Shown here: positions 25,030 through 32,477 of the stretch, in pieces | Numbering within the stretch: position 1 is the stretch's first letter | Layout of the letters: each line of letters opens with the position of its first letter | Origin: a virus | Length of the DNA stretch: 45,464 nucleotides | IMG/VR virus record: IMGVR_UViG_3300025896_000042 | Span: 1 to 45,464 of that record | Strand: one strand, 5' to 3' | Program-made: the position numbers and the translations under genes | Notes under the pieces: generated by a model | The model's input: only the letters and a program-made list of their open reading frames with translations | Database searches by the model: none | Told to the model about the DNA's origin: nothing

Positions 25030-25135
25030 CTGGCCCAAGGCCGACTACGAGGCCTACGCCCTGGAACTGCTCGGGGTGATCCGCGACGACCGGATGGCCG
25101 AGCGGCGGGAGCGGGAGTGCATCGAGGCGCTGTGA
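24881..25135 (+). CDS. Outer-membrane spanin lipoprotein (Rz1-like)
   Basis: This 84-residue protein is encoded in a different frame, overlapping the Rz-like gene by 149 nt and extending past it. It has a lipoprotein signal sequence FALAALLILSLSAC with lipobox L23-S24-A25-C26, so the mature protein begins at Cys26. The remainder has Pro/Trp-containing and charged helical segments and three further cysteines. GGAG at about 24870 supports the ATG. It pairs with the inner spanin. Confidence 0.82.
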   Translation: MPLPKSAPSSARFALAALLILSLSACTSWGGLRWKPRVESCQQSRAPIPDWPKADYEAYALELLGVIRDDRMAERRERECIEAL

Positions 25136-25265
25136 TCCCACCCAGGGAGGGGGATGGCCGGCCGCTGTGCTCATTGTGCTAACCGCCCCGCCGAAACGGG
25201 CCATTTCTTACCGCTCCGCGCCCTGAGAAGCCCGTAGAATCAAGGCCTGCGGGGTGGGCTGAGAT

Positions 25266-25304
25266 TTAGGAGGGGGACGCTCTATCCAGCTGAGCTACGG
25301 GGCC
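25266..25304 (-). repeat. tRNA-Arg(CCU) 5' half, probable attP core
   Basis: Read on the minus strand, the 39 nt from 25304 to 25266 fit a tRNA 5' half: acceptor strand GGCCCCG, TA, a D-arm with GCTC/GAGC stem and AGCTGGATA loop, G, anticodon 5' stem TCCCC, and loop CTCCTAA with anticodon CCT. After the loop, the expected GGGGA is replaced by ATCTC and no 3' half can be folded. The piece lies beside the integrase gene and an AT-rich stretch, as expected for a phage attachment site matching a host tRNA-Arg gene. The gap 25136-25330 holds nothing else I can support. Confidence 0.75.
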
Positions 25305-25330
25305 AGTTTAAAAATCAATAGCTTAGATTC

Positions 25331-25359
25331 TTGTGTGCTTTTTTCATGTGCTTTATGAT
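25331..25359 (+). promoter_or_regulatory. Sigma70-type promoter
   Basis: TTGTGT (25331-25336) and TATGAT (25354-25359) are separated by 17 bp in an AT-rich stretch. Initiation about 7 nt downstream would fall on the ATG at 25366, implying a leaderless transcript for the next gene. Confidence 0.6.
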
Positions 25360-25365
25360 CAGCGC

Positions 25366-25953
25366 ATGGGCCTTTACAAGCGGTTTGAGGACTCACTGGG
25401 CGAAATCGCGCTGGTAGCGCACGTTAGGACTTACACGATGTACCAGCGGGCCGGCGGCCTATGGTACGTCAACTTCCGGCATGAGGGTCGGCAGTACCGA
25501 CTCTCCACCAGGCTGACCGACTACGAAAAAGCCAAGGCGCTGGTCGAGTCACACCGAGGGAATCGGGTCGCTGGCGAGCCCGCCACGGTGAACGAGCAGC
25601 ACCTGTACCGCATGATCGAACGGGCGCGGTACAAGATGCGGAAGAAGGGCATCCCGATGAGTCTCGGCGTCAGCGACCTTCGGGAGATCGTCGCGCGATG
25701 CAAGGGGTACTGCGAGGTCAGCGGGCGCATCCTGGAGGACACCGGGCCTTTCCGCCCGTCGCTCGACCGCATCGTCCCGAAGCTGGGCTACGTGCCCGGC
25801 AACGTCCGAATCGTCTGCCTGGTGACGAACACGGCGATGCTGCACTACGGCGAGGCCGCCTTCGCCGAGATCGCTATCGCTTACTGCCGGCGGATCGGGC
25901 TGCTGGCGGAGCCTGCGGAAGGTCCCGGCCCCGGTCCATCCAGCCATCCATAG
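25366..25953 (+). CDS. HNH-type protein with integrase-like N-terminus
   Basis: This 195-residue protein lies between attP and the convergent integrase gene. Residues 1-60 (MGLYKRFED, MYQRAGGLWYVNFRHEGRQYRLSTRL) resemble the arm-DNA-binding domain of phage integrases and the N-terminus of this phage's own integrase (ATLYKRG..YYLNWREDGVQYRRSL). The C-terminal part (CKGYCEVSG, FRPSLDRIVPKLGYVPGNVRIVCLVTNTA) matches a small HNH-nuclease-related family with the SLDRI...GY..NV pattern. No Shine-Dalgarno sequence precedes the ATG; an in-frame GTG at 25333 would overlap the promoter. The 3' end overlaps the integrase 3' end by 80 nt tail-to-tail. Confidence 0.7.
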   Translation: MGLYKRFEDSLGEIALVAHVRTYTMYQRAGGLWYVNFRHEGRQYRLSTRLTDYEKAKALVESHRGNRVAGEPATVNEQHLYRMIERARYKMRKKGIPMSLGVSDLREIVARCKGYCEVSGRILEDTGPFRPSLDRIVPKLGYVPGNVRIVCLVTNTAMLHYGEAAFAEIAIAYCRRIGLLAEPAEGPGPGPSSHP

Positions 25954-26887
25954 AGGCCACGGCAGCCCGCCCGAAGTCAGGGGCGTGGTGGGCGTATCGC
26001 TCGGTAACCGTGATCGAGCTGTGGCCGGCCAGGCGCTTGACCTCGTGCAAGGTCACCCCCGACTGCACCAGCGCCGTGCAGAAGGTGTGCCGCAGCCAGT
26101 GAAGGGAGCCGGGCAATCCGGCAGCCCTGGCGTCCTTCCTGAACCAGTCGCCCAGCGTGTCCGGGTGGCAGTCCACCAGCCTGTCCTCGCCCAGCGAGGG
26201 GAGCGCGTCTACCGCCTGCCGATTCAGCGGCACGGCCCGCCACTTCCCCGATTTCGTCCGCCCCTCGGGCACGCTCTCGATCAGCAGCAGGCCGCCCTGC
26301 ACGTCCTGCCGGCGCGCCTTGGCCATTTCCCCGCGCCTGATCCCCGTGGCCACCATGAACGCCCACAGCGCGCCCCTGGGCGTCGTGTAGAGGGAATCCA
26401 GCTGCCGGGGGCGGTAGTAGTCCGGGGCCCGGCTGGTCAGCGGCTTCGGGATGTGGGTGCCTTCCATGGGCGACCTGGCCAGCAGGCGCTGCGCCACGGC
26501 CCTTCGGAAGGCGGCCCGGGCTAGCTTGAGGGCCTTTTCGGCGGTGGCGGGGGCGCCGTAGCCGGCGGCCCAGACCTCGAACGCGGACGCCGGCATGGAC
26601 TCGGCGGCGAAGTGGCCTAAGTGGGCCCGCAGGGGCTTGAGGGCGCTCAGGGACCGCCGGTAGGTGCTGGGCCGGGCGCTGGCGTACCAGCGCAGGTAGT
26701 CGGCCAGGATGGCGTCCACGGTGACGCCGCGGGTGGGCGTCAGGAGGCCGTGGAGCTCCGCTTCTTTCTCGGCGCGTATTTTCTCAGCCGCTTGGCGGTC
26801 AACCTGGCCGAGGCTGCGTCGGTACTGAACCCCGTCTTCCCGCCAGTTGAGGTAGTAGCTGGGGCCGCGCTTGTAGAGGGTCGCCAT
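25874..26887 (-). CDS. int: Tyrosine-type integrase
   Basis: This 337-residue site-specific recombinase catalyses integration and excision between attP and attB. The N-terminal arm-binding domain (residues 1-50) is followed by a SAM-like core-binding domain (about 53-140) and the catalytic domain. The catalytic set is visible: Arg184 in ATGIRRGE, Lys212 in RTKSGKW, His263-x-x-Arg266 in HWLRHTF, His289 in LAGHSS and the nucleophile Tyr298 in TERYAH. The start ATG at 26887 begins MATLYKRG, the usual family start; there is no clear ribosome site, and the gene overlaps the excisionase-like frame by 148 nt. Confidence 0.95.
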   Translation of the reverse strand: MATLYKRGPSYYLNWREDGVQYRRSLGQVDRQAAEKIRAEKEAELHGLLTPTRGVTVDAILADYLRWYASARPSTYRRSLSALKPLRAHLGHFAAESMPASAFEVWAAGYGAPATAEKALKLARAAFRRAVAQRLLARSPMEGTHIPKPLTSRAPDYYRPRQLDSLYTTPRGALWAFMVATGIRRGEMAKARRQDVQGGLLLIESVPEGRTKSGKWRAVPLNRQAVDALPSLGEDRLVDCHPDTLGDWFRKDARAAGLPGSLHWLRHTFCTALVQSGVTLHEVKRLAGHSSITVTERYAHHAPDFGRAAVASMDGWMDRGRDLPQAPPAARSAGSKR

Positions 26888-27054
26888 GGGCGGGCGAGGA
26901 TCGCCTGGTCGAGGGTGGCCCGATGATAGACCTTCCGGCCGCCCGAGTTCGACGCCTGCAGGCGCATGTCCCTGAACGAGCGCAGTGAGCACCGGCAGTA
27001 GTCGGCGGCCTCCTGCTCGGTGAGCCAGGTGGGGATGGCTTCAGCGACGTTCAC
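26740..27054 (-). CDS. Excisionase-like HTH protein overlapping int
   Basis: This 104-residue protein has an N-terminal winged-helix/MerR-like motif (WLTEQEAADYCRCSLRSFRDMRLQ, then GRKVYHRATLDQAI), the pattern of helix_turn_helix_17 excisionases that bend attP/attR DNA and control recombination direction. GGAGGGAG precedes the GTG start at 27054. The C-terminal about 50 residues (Ser/Thr/Ala, then RLTAKRLRKYAPRKKRSS) lie over the integrase 5' end in another frame, like the lambda xis-int overlap but longer. Confidence 0.75.
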   Translation of the reverse strand: MNVAEAIPTWLTEQEAADYCRCSLRSFRDMRLQASNSGGRKVYHRATLDQAILARPWRPSTSAAPATTSTGGKTGFSTDAASARLTAKRLRKYAPRKKRSSTAS

Positions 27055-27364
27055 GGATCTCCCTCCAGGGCTTTCCGCGCAGGGCCCGCTGCTGTTCCAG
27101 CGACGTGCTCGTGACGTTGAACAGCGGAGCTTCGGTGGCTATGGCCAGGGACTCCATGAACCGGGCGGTCTGCTCGTTCACGTATTCGTCGGACTCCATA
27201 CGCTCAGCCAGTTCGAACCAGGGCGAGTTGCGCCGGTGGCAGCTCAGCCGGTCACGCAGCCAGAAGGTGCTGCCGACGTAAAGCAGCCGGCCCTCGGCGT
27301 CGAAGAACCGGTAGACGAAACACCGGCGGTCGGGCTTTGGCGGCAGGGCGGGGGAGAGGGCCAT
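27041..27364 (-). CDS. GIY-YIG-domain protein
   Basis: This 107-residue protein shows a degenerate GIY-YIG nuclease pattern: CFVYRFFDAEGRLLYVGSTFWLRDRLSCHRR, where VYR/YVG replaces the GIY...YIG strands, followed by a helix with the conserved Arg, His and a late NVTST strand. ATG at 27364 overlaps the upstream gene's stop. It could be a stand-alone nuclease or a structural derivative. It lies directly upstream of the excisionase-like gene (14-nt overlap). Confidence 0.68.
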   Translation of the reverse strand: MALSPALPPKPDRRCFVYRFFDAEGRLLYVGSTFWLRDRLSCHRRNSPWFELAERMESDEYVNEQTARFMESLAIATEAPLFNVTSTSLEQQRALRGKPWREIRERR

Positions 27365-27795
27365 CAGCGGTTCTCCTCGTCGTCCCGCAGCATGCACCCC
27401 GGCGGCAGCGTGCCGTCCAGCTTGGCGCGGCATACGGTAGGGTCGCGGGGCAGGACCAGGTCGCCGTGGGCCCGAATCGTATTCTTGGCCTCTTGCGCAA
27501 GCTCCGCGTCGATCTCGAGCATGCTGATGGCAGCGAGTAGTGCCATGTCGGTGCGCATGCCCTCGTAGCGCCCCGAAGCGAGCTCGCGCTGCACCTCAGC
27601 GAACAGCACCGACGGCCGCGGCTCGCCCTGCGCCTTCCCCGGCCAGTCCAGCCATTCGTCCGGCAACTGGATGGGCTTGCCGACGGTGATGGGCGCGTCG
27701 GCCAGACTCGGCCCCCACTCGATGGTGCGCACCGGCTCGATGGCGTCGGCCAGCATGCGCAGGAAGTCCGCCAGCCAGCGCCGGAACTCACCCAT
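27364..27795 (-). CDS. Hypothetical early protein
   Basis: This 143-residue protein has an N-terminal helical segment (MGEFRRWLADFLRMLADAIEPV), a middle Pro/Asp-rich stretch and a helical C-terminal half (LASGRYEGMRTDMALLAAISMLEIDAELAQEAK). GGAGGGGA six bases before the ATG at 27795 fixes the start. No recognised motif. It overlaps both neighbours by a few bases in the leftward operon. Confidence 0.72.
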   Translation of the reverse strand: MGEFRRWLADFLRMLADAIEPVRTIEWGPSLADAPITVGKPIQLPDEWLDWPGKAQGEPRPSVLFAEVQRELASGRYEGMRTDMALLAAISMLEIDAELAQEAKNTIRAHGDLVLPRDPTVCRAKLDGTLPPGCMLRDDEENR

Positions 27796-28282
27796 GACCA
27801 CTCCCCTCCGGCTTCGGCGCGGCGGCGAGCAGGTAGCCTTCGTCCTCTGTGATGAATCCGGCAGGCCACTTCATTCGGCCCCATGCGCAACCGCCGTCTG
27901 CATCAACCATCGGCCACTTGGCAACCGGAACTTCCTTGCAGTCATCGCAGTCGCACGACTTGCGGCGCTCACGCTTCGACTGGAACAGGTTGTTACCCGA
28001 GTATCCACAACGTCCGTTTCCGAAGGTTTCTTCCAGATCGGTCAGGATTTCATCGGTGAGTTCGCCAAAGCTGTCCGAGTCGCAGGAACTATCGACCCGG
28101 ACAACCCAGTAGCGCGGGCGCTGATTGATGGTAGTGACAGCGAACAGTCGCCGGCCGTCGCCGTATTTCTTCGGCAGCACCATCGGTACAAACGTGAACC
28201 ACGGGTCGCTCACCCAAAGGCGCGTCCGCTCTCGGCGCTCGACCGCCTTTGCGAGCCGAGGATAAATCGCGTCTTTAGCCAC
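27788..28282 (-). CDS. Hypothetical Cys-containing early protein
   Basis: This 164-residue protein has GTG at 28282 with a perfect AAGGAGG six bases upstream. It contains VSDPWFTFVPMVLPKKYGDG, YWVVRVDSSCDSDSFGELTDEI and a cysteine cluster SCDCDDCKEVPVAKW, then CAWGRMKWPAGF. The two CxC/DDC clusters could bind a metal. No family recognised. It overlaps the upstream gene's end by 8 nt. Confidence 0.7.
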   Translation of the reverse strand: MAKDAIYPRLAKAVERRERTRLWVSDPWFTFVPMVLPKKYGDGRRLFAVTTINQRPRYWVVRVDSSCDSDSFGELTDEILTDLEETFGNGRCGYSGNNLFQSKRERRKSCDCDDCKEVPVAKWPMVDADGGCAWGRMKWPAGFITEDEGYLLAAAPKPEGSGHG

Positions 28283-28604
28283 GGTCGGCCTCCTTGTTGT
28301 CGGACGACTGGGCGGCGGCGAGCATGGCGGCGCGGCATTCGTTCCAGCCATCAGCGTAAGCGTGCGCGCAGCACGGGCCAGTATCGTTGCCGTTCTCGTC
28401 AGGCTTCGGATACCGCTTTGCGACAGGCACATTCTGCTTCACTGAACCAGCCGACCCCTCCCGCTGCTCAATGGCGCGGGCCAGAATTCGCTCGTAAGCG
28501 GCCCGCTGGCTGCTGGTCATGTAAACGTCACGCATCAAGTCCTGGTCGGCGGCAAAGTCGCCCAGCTTGGCGCGGATTTCCTGCTGCCTGTTCATCGTGG
28601 TCAC
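28275..28604 (-). CDS. Hypothetical early protein (MTTMNRQQ start)
   Basis: This 109-residue protein starts at GTG 28604, in a GTGA overlap with the zinc-ribbon gene upstream. The first residues MTTMNRQQ match the start of the 28766-29782 gene; an internal ATG at 28595 is possible. The body is helical (FAADQDLMRDVYMTSSQRAAYERILARAIEQREG), with a C-terminal CCAHAYADGWNECRAAM motif typical of short phage early proteins. Function unknown. Confidence 0.72.
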   Translation of the reverse strand: MTTMNRQQEIRAKLGDFAADQDLMRDVYMTSSQRAAYERILARAIEQREGSAGSVKQNVPVAKRYPKPDENGNDTGPCCAHAYADGWNECRAAMLAAAQSSDNKEADRG

Positions 28605-28762
28605 GTCATGTCCTCGTAGTAGAGTTTGTAGCTTCGGCCGCAGACCGTGCATTCGTATCGCTCGCTTTCCATGCTCGTGTCGTCTGGGTCAGGCTTCACG
28701 TTTGGACAATCCTCAACGCGCTGATAATTCAACTCGCACTTGTAGGTGTTCATCGTGGTCAT
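28601..28762 (-). CDS. 53-residue zinc-ribbon-like protein
   Basis: This short frame begins with ATGACCACGATGAAC, preceded by AAGGA. It encodes MTTMNTYKCELNYQRVEDC..., with Cys9, Cys19 and a CTVCG pair (Cys38, Cys41), enough for a single zinc site. It ends with LYYEDMT. It overlaps the next gene by GTGA and sits 3 nt downstream of the previous stop. The function is unknown; size and cysteines suggest a small nucleic-acid- or protein-binding module. Confidence 0.68.
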   Translation of the reverse strand: MTTMNTYKCELNYQRVEDCPNVKPDPDDTSMESERYECTVCGRSYKLYYEDMT

Positions 28763-28765
28763 GGG

Positions 28766-29782
28766 TTAGTCCTTCTTGGTCAGGGCGGATTCCAGTTCGT
28801 CGGCGCAGCTTTTAAGGGCCTTACAAAGCGATATAGAGCGATGACGCCCCACAGAGGCCGACTCTCTGCGCCACTTCTCCACCAGCCCCAGCACCTTCTC
28901 GCCGGGCTGGTCGGGCTGCTTGCCGTAGAACTTCTCGCACGGCTGGCCGTCGTGGCACAGCTTCACCATGTCGTCGCCCTCGGGCTGGGGCGCGGCGGTG
29001 CTCTCGCCGTGATGCCACAGGAAGGCACAGTAGGCCGCCACGTCGCGGGGGTCGCCCTTGGCAACGTGCTCGACCAGCTTTCGGCGGCACTCGTCCATCC
29101 ACGACGGGTCGGCCCAGCCATCGCTGTAGCCGTACTTCCGCTCGGCAGACGCCAGCTTCTCGGCCAGTGCCGTGGCGAACCTGGCGACGAGGTTGACCGT
29201 GTGCGGGTGCAGGCCCTCCGGCACCACGAAGAACTCATTGCCGCTATCGTCTGGCTGGGGCGCGGGGCGGGTGATTGAGCGCACCGTGTCCACAACGCTA
29301 CCGCCCGGCTCCAACAGGCCAGCGTTTTGCAGCGCCTCGGCTACCATGTCGTAGGCGTCGGCCTTGATGGATTGCTCCGTTTCCTCGGGCTGCTGGGGCG
29401 CGGGGCGGGCCGCCGACCCGCGGGGTGGGTGGAGCCTCTGGAAAGCCACGAGTGCCGCTGCATATGCAGCCTTTCGGTCAGGCCACGCCGCGTTGAACGC
29501 TGTGCTGCACGCTTGATAGGTGGCAGCCGGAGCGTAGCCGTTTCCGTCCGTCAGGTGGTCGCACTCAAACTCGACCCACGCCGACTGCCTTTCGTCGTGC
29601 GCCTCCTCCCCCGCCTCGTCGCGCAGGGCGGCGATGTCAGGAAGCAGCTCGAACAGTTCGCGCCAAACCTCGCGCACCAACGAAGCCGCACGCCCGCGAA
29701 GCTCGGTATTGCACAAGTGGGAAAGCTGCGCCGTAGCCAGCGTTAGCCTATCCACCGCCTGCTGCCTGTTCATCGTGGTCAT
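28766..29782 (-). CDS. Ead/Ea22-like accessory early protein
   Basis: This 338-residue protein is assembled from separate modules: an N-terminal helical part starting MTTMNRQQAVDRLTLATAQ, a middle SAWVEFECDHLTDGNGY segment, a linker of Pro/Gln-rich sequence, and a conserved block KYGYSDGWADPSWMDECRRKLVEHVAKGDPRD + AAYCAFLWHHGEST found in many Ead/Ea22-like phage proteins. Function unknown; these genes are non-essential early accessory genes in lambdoid phages. It overlaps the methyltransferase gene upstream by 4 nt. Confidence 0.68.
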   Translation of the reverse strand: MTTMNRQQAVDRLTLATAQLSHLCNTELRGRAASLVREVWRELFELLPDIAALRDEAGEEAHDERQSAWVEFECDHLTDGNGYAPAATYQACSTAFNAAWPDRKAAYAAALVAFQRLHPPRGSAARPAPQQPEETEQSIKADAYDMVAEALQNAGLLEPGGSVVDTVRSITRPAPQPDDSGNEFFVVPEGLHPHTVNLVARFATALAEKLASAERKYGYSDGWADPSWMDECRRKLVEHVAKGDPRDVAAYCAFLWHHGESTAAPQPEGDDMVKLCHDGQPCEKFYGKQPDQPGEKVLGLVEKWRRESASVGRHRSISLCKALKSCADELESALTKKD

Positions 29783-31407
29783 GCCGCTCTCCTGGCTTCG
29801 GTGATTCGGTCGAGGTTGGCTTCAGCCAGCGCGCGCAGCGGCGGCGGGCTAACGCTGTTGCCGACCATGCGCACGGCGTGGGTGCCGTTGATGGGCCGGC
29901 CGTCGGCGGTGCGGTCGATCACGTAGTCGGCCGGGAAGCCCTGCGCGCGGTACAACTCCGGCGGGCGCAGCATGCGCAGGCCGATGTCGACGATCACGTA
30001 GGGCGTGCCGCGGATCGACACGGTGACCAGGGCGATGCGGTCGCGGGTGGTGATGGTGTCGAGCGGCGCGCGCAGATCCCCCCACTGGCCGCCCTCGCTG
30101 TAGTAGCGGATCAGGAACGCGGCCACGCGGAGCGCGCCGGCCTCCTGCTCGGGCGACAGCTCGCCGAGCACCGCCTCGACCAGCTGCTGCTGGCTGCCGC
30201 TGGCGGTGGTGGTGGACATGGGCTCGCGCAGATCGCGCCCGCCGCCGGCGTAGAAGCCGCCGTTGGCCTGCTCGAGGAAGGCGGCCACCAGCGCGTGCTT
30301 CACGCCACCGGCCACGACCGTGCCCAGCGGCTGCCGGATGTCGAGCGAGCGCGGCTGCTGGCCCTCGCGTTCGCCGTAGCCGGTCTGCACGAGCGTCGGC
30401 GCCACCACAGCGAAGTGGCCGCCCTTCACGCCAGCGCACTGGGTCCGCAGCGGCTCCTGCGCCGACCAGGTGCGGCCGTTGCTGGCGTTGGCGAACTCGG
30501 TCAAGAAGAACGGTTCGGCGGCCTGCAGCACGTGCTTGTGCACGCCCTTGGCGATGCGGCGCAGGGTCGCCTCGGCCAGCGGCCGGGAGCGGGTGAAGAT
30601 CGAAGGGCAGGGGATGCCGAAGTCGATGCAGTCGGCGGCCGTCACCAGCGGCTTCAGCCCGGGCCGCTTGCCGTGGGTCGGCTCGGGCCAGGCGATGGCC
30701 TCGCCGTCGCGGCGCGCCAGCAGGAAAAGGCGCTCGCGGCTGGTGCCGGCGCCGTAGTCGCTGGCCACCAGCTTGCGCCACTGGACCTGGTAGCCGTAGC
30801 CGCGCAGGGCCGCCACGAACTGCCCCCAGGTACGGCCGGCATGGCGTTTGTCGGGCACGAGTTGCTGGTTCTGGATAGGAACGCGCTCGCCGGGCCCGGC
30901 CACGCTGCCGTCCATCTTCAGCACGCGGCCGGTTTCCCGGCACCGCTTCGCCACCAGCGGGCCCCACGTCAGGATCTGCCAGACGTTCTCCAGGCTGATG
31001 ATCCGCGGCGGCTGGCCGGCCCGGCTGAGCTGGCCCACCCACTTCAGCACCACCCACGACAGCGCGCGGGTCTTCCGGCTGCGCGGCTGGCCGCCCTTCG
31101 CCTGGCTGAAGTGCGTGCAGTCCGGCGAGGCATGGAACCAGCCGACCGGCCGGCCCGCCACGTCCTTCACCGGGTCGGCGTGCCAGATGTCCTCCCGGTG
31201 GTGGATCGTGAGCGGGTGGTTCGCGGCGTGCATGCCGATGGCCCACTCGTCGTGGTTGTAGGCGAGTGCCGGGTCGATGCCAAGCGCCTGCTTCAGCGCC
31301 TCGCTGGCGCCGCCGCCACCGGCGAACAGGTCCACGAGGATCTCGTCGCCGCGCAGGCGCGAAACCTGCGGGGGCGGGAAGGGGAAGCGGTGCGAACCGT
31401 CAGCCAT
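29779..31407 (-). CDS. DNA (cytosine-5) methyltransferase
   Basis: This 542-residue C5-cytosine methyltransferase is larger than the usual 330-420 residues. The SAM motif DLFAGGGGASE is at 26-36, the catalytic motif SPDCTHFSQAK carries the nucleophile Cys97 (the variant D-C replaces P-C), motif VI is LENVWQI (140-146), motif VIII region RERLFLLARR, and motif X VGNSVSPP is near the C-terminus. The central part is long, so target recognition probably spans about 300 residues. GGCAGGAGA precedes the ATG. With no restriction partner, self-protection against host restriction is the likely role. Confidence 0.92.
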   Translation of the reverse strand: MADGSHRFPFPPPQVSRLRGDEILVDLFAGGGGASEALKQALGIDPALAYNHDEWAIGMHAANHPLTIHHREDIWHADPVKDVAGRPVGWFHASPDCTHFSQAKGGQPRSRKTRALSWVVLKWVGQLSRAGQPPRIISLENVWQILTWGPLVAKRCRETGRVLKMDGSVAGPGERVPIQNQQLVPDKRHAGRTWGQFVAALRGYGYQVQWRKLVASDYGAGTSRERLFLLARRDGEAIAWPEPTHGKRPGLKPLVTAADCIDFGIPCPSIFTRSRPLAEATLRRIAKGVHKHVLQAAEPFFLTEFANASNGRTWSAQEPLRTQCAGVKGGHFAVVAPTLVQTGYGEREGQQPRSLDIRQPLGTVVAGGVKHALVAAFLEQANGGFYAGGGRDLREPMSTTTASGSQQQLVEAVLGELSPEQEAGALRVAAFLIRYYSEGGQWGDLRAPLDTITTRDRIALVTVSIRGTPYVIVDIGLRMLRPPELYRAQGFPADYVIDRTADGRPINGTHAVRMVGNSVSPPPLRALAEANLDRITEARRAA

Positions 31408-31455
31408 GCAAATCTCCTGCCGGGAATAGCCGCCCGGCTCGGCGGTGGGGTGGGG

Positions 31456-31962
31456 TTACGCGGCCTTCTGCTGCGCGGACTTCGGCGGTTCGAGCGTGAG
31501 CTGCAGCTCCTGGCCCTGCCATTCGTACAGCCGCGCGACCTGCTCGCCGTCGGGCGTGCCGGCCACGGAGAACTCGATCACCGCGCTGCCGCCATCGATG
31601 AACTCGAAGGCGAACTTCGACAGCGTGACGTCGGACAGGCGCACCGGGTCGGAGGCTTCGAGGCCGACGCCGATGGCCAGGCCATAGCCGGGGTATTCGG
31701 CGTCCCAGCCGACGTGCTTGATCTCGGGGATGGCGATGGCCGTGCGGTCGTCGCCGTTCTCGAACGGGATGCGCTGCTGGTCGCCGACGCGCGGCTTGCA
31801 GTAGAAGGTCTTTTTCAGCGCCGGGTTGAACATGTCGAGCAGCGAGGACGCGACCGCGACCTTCAGGCGCAGGCTGGCGGCCGGCACGTCGTCGTCGCCG
31901 TGCTTCTCGGTGCGGGTGGTGAGCTTGGCCAGGGTGGCCATGTGGTCGGTGAGCTGGAACAT
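31456..31962 (-). CDS. Conserved-type hypothetical early protein
   Basis: This 168-residue protein is preceded by AGGAGGGC. It is beta-rich: SLRLKVAVASSLLDMFNPALKKTFYCKP near residues 30-57, a conserved FENGDDRTAIAIPEIKHVGWD, and a terminal beta segment SKFAFEFIDGGSAVIEFSVAG and LTLEPPKS. It lies between the methyltransferase and NinB, in the recombination region. I do not recognise a named family. Confidence 0.72.
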   Translation of the reverse strand: MFQLTDHMATLAKLTTRTEKHGDDDVPAASLRLKVAVASSLLDMFNPALKKTFYCKPRVGDQQRIPFENGDDRTAIAIPEIKHVGWDAEYPGYGLAIGVGLEASDPVRLSDVTLSKFAFEFIDGGSAVIEFSVAGTPDGEQVARLYEWQGQELQLTLEPPKSAQQKAA

Positions 31963-31992
31963 GGGTGCCCTCCTGGGGCAGTGGTGGATGGG

Positions 31993-32475
31993 TCAGGGGT
32001 CGGGAAGCGGTGCGGGTTCGGTGAAGGAAACGCCCAGCTGCGCGCCCCACGCGAACGCGGAGTCGATCAGCTCGGTCATTTGCCGCTTGGACATGCGCGA
32101 CGTGCTCAGGCCTACAGCCACCACGCCGCCGTCGATGCCGGCGAACATGCGCGGGCGCACGAGGGCGGCGGTGAGCAAGTCCTTGAACTGCTCCGGTGTC
32201 AGCCGCCGGGCGTTCGGGTGTTCGGCCAGCAGGACGTAGCCGCCGTCCTCCAGGCAGACGTTCCCGCGCCACCGGGCTGGCTTGAAGCCCACCTGGTCGG
32301 CGAGGTCGTGAAGCACGGCCCACATCAGGCGGTTCTGCTCGTCGCTGCGCTTTGGCTCGGTGATCGACACCGTGCGCGGGCCGGATTGCAGCTCCGCGCC
32401 CAGCGTGTCGAGGAACCGGCGGCGCACGTCCGGGTAGCGGGCGTCCTGCGGGTCGAGCTTGAACACGGCCGGCAT
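31993..32475 (-). CDS. ninB: NinB-type recombination protein
   Basis: This 160-residue protein has the NinB signature PKRSDEQNRLMWAVLHDLADQV (about residues 41-62), followed by a helical region with RLTPEQFKDLLTAALVRPR and GLSTSRMSKRQMTELIDSAFAWGA, matching lambda NinB/Orf, which helps load recombination proteins in place of RecFOR. It comes after the exonuclease gene, with only 2 nt between genes. Confidence 0.85.
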   Translation of the reverse strand: MPAVFKLDPQDARYPDVRRRFLDTLGAELQSGPRTVSITEPKRSDEQNRLMWAVLHDLADQVGFKPARWRGNVCLEDGGYVLLAEHPNARRLTPEQFKDLLTAALVRPRMFAGIDGGVVAVGLSTSRMSKRQMTELIDSAFAWGAQLGVSFTEPAPLPDP

Positions 32476-32477
32476 GG

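Noticed and set aside
25200-25304. Complete tRNA-Arg gene
   Set aside because: The 3' half of the anticodon stem, T-arm and acceptor strand cannot be found; only the 5' half fits.
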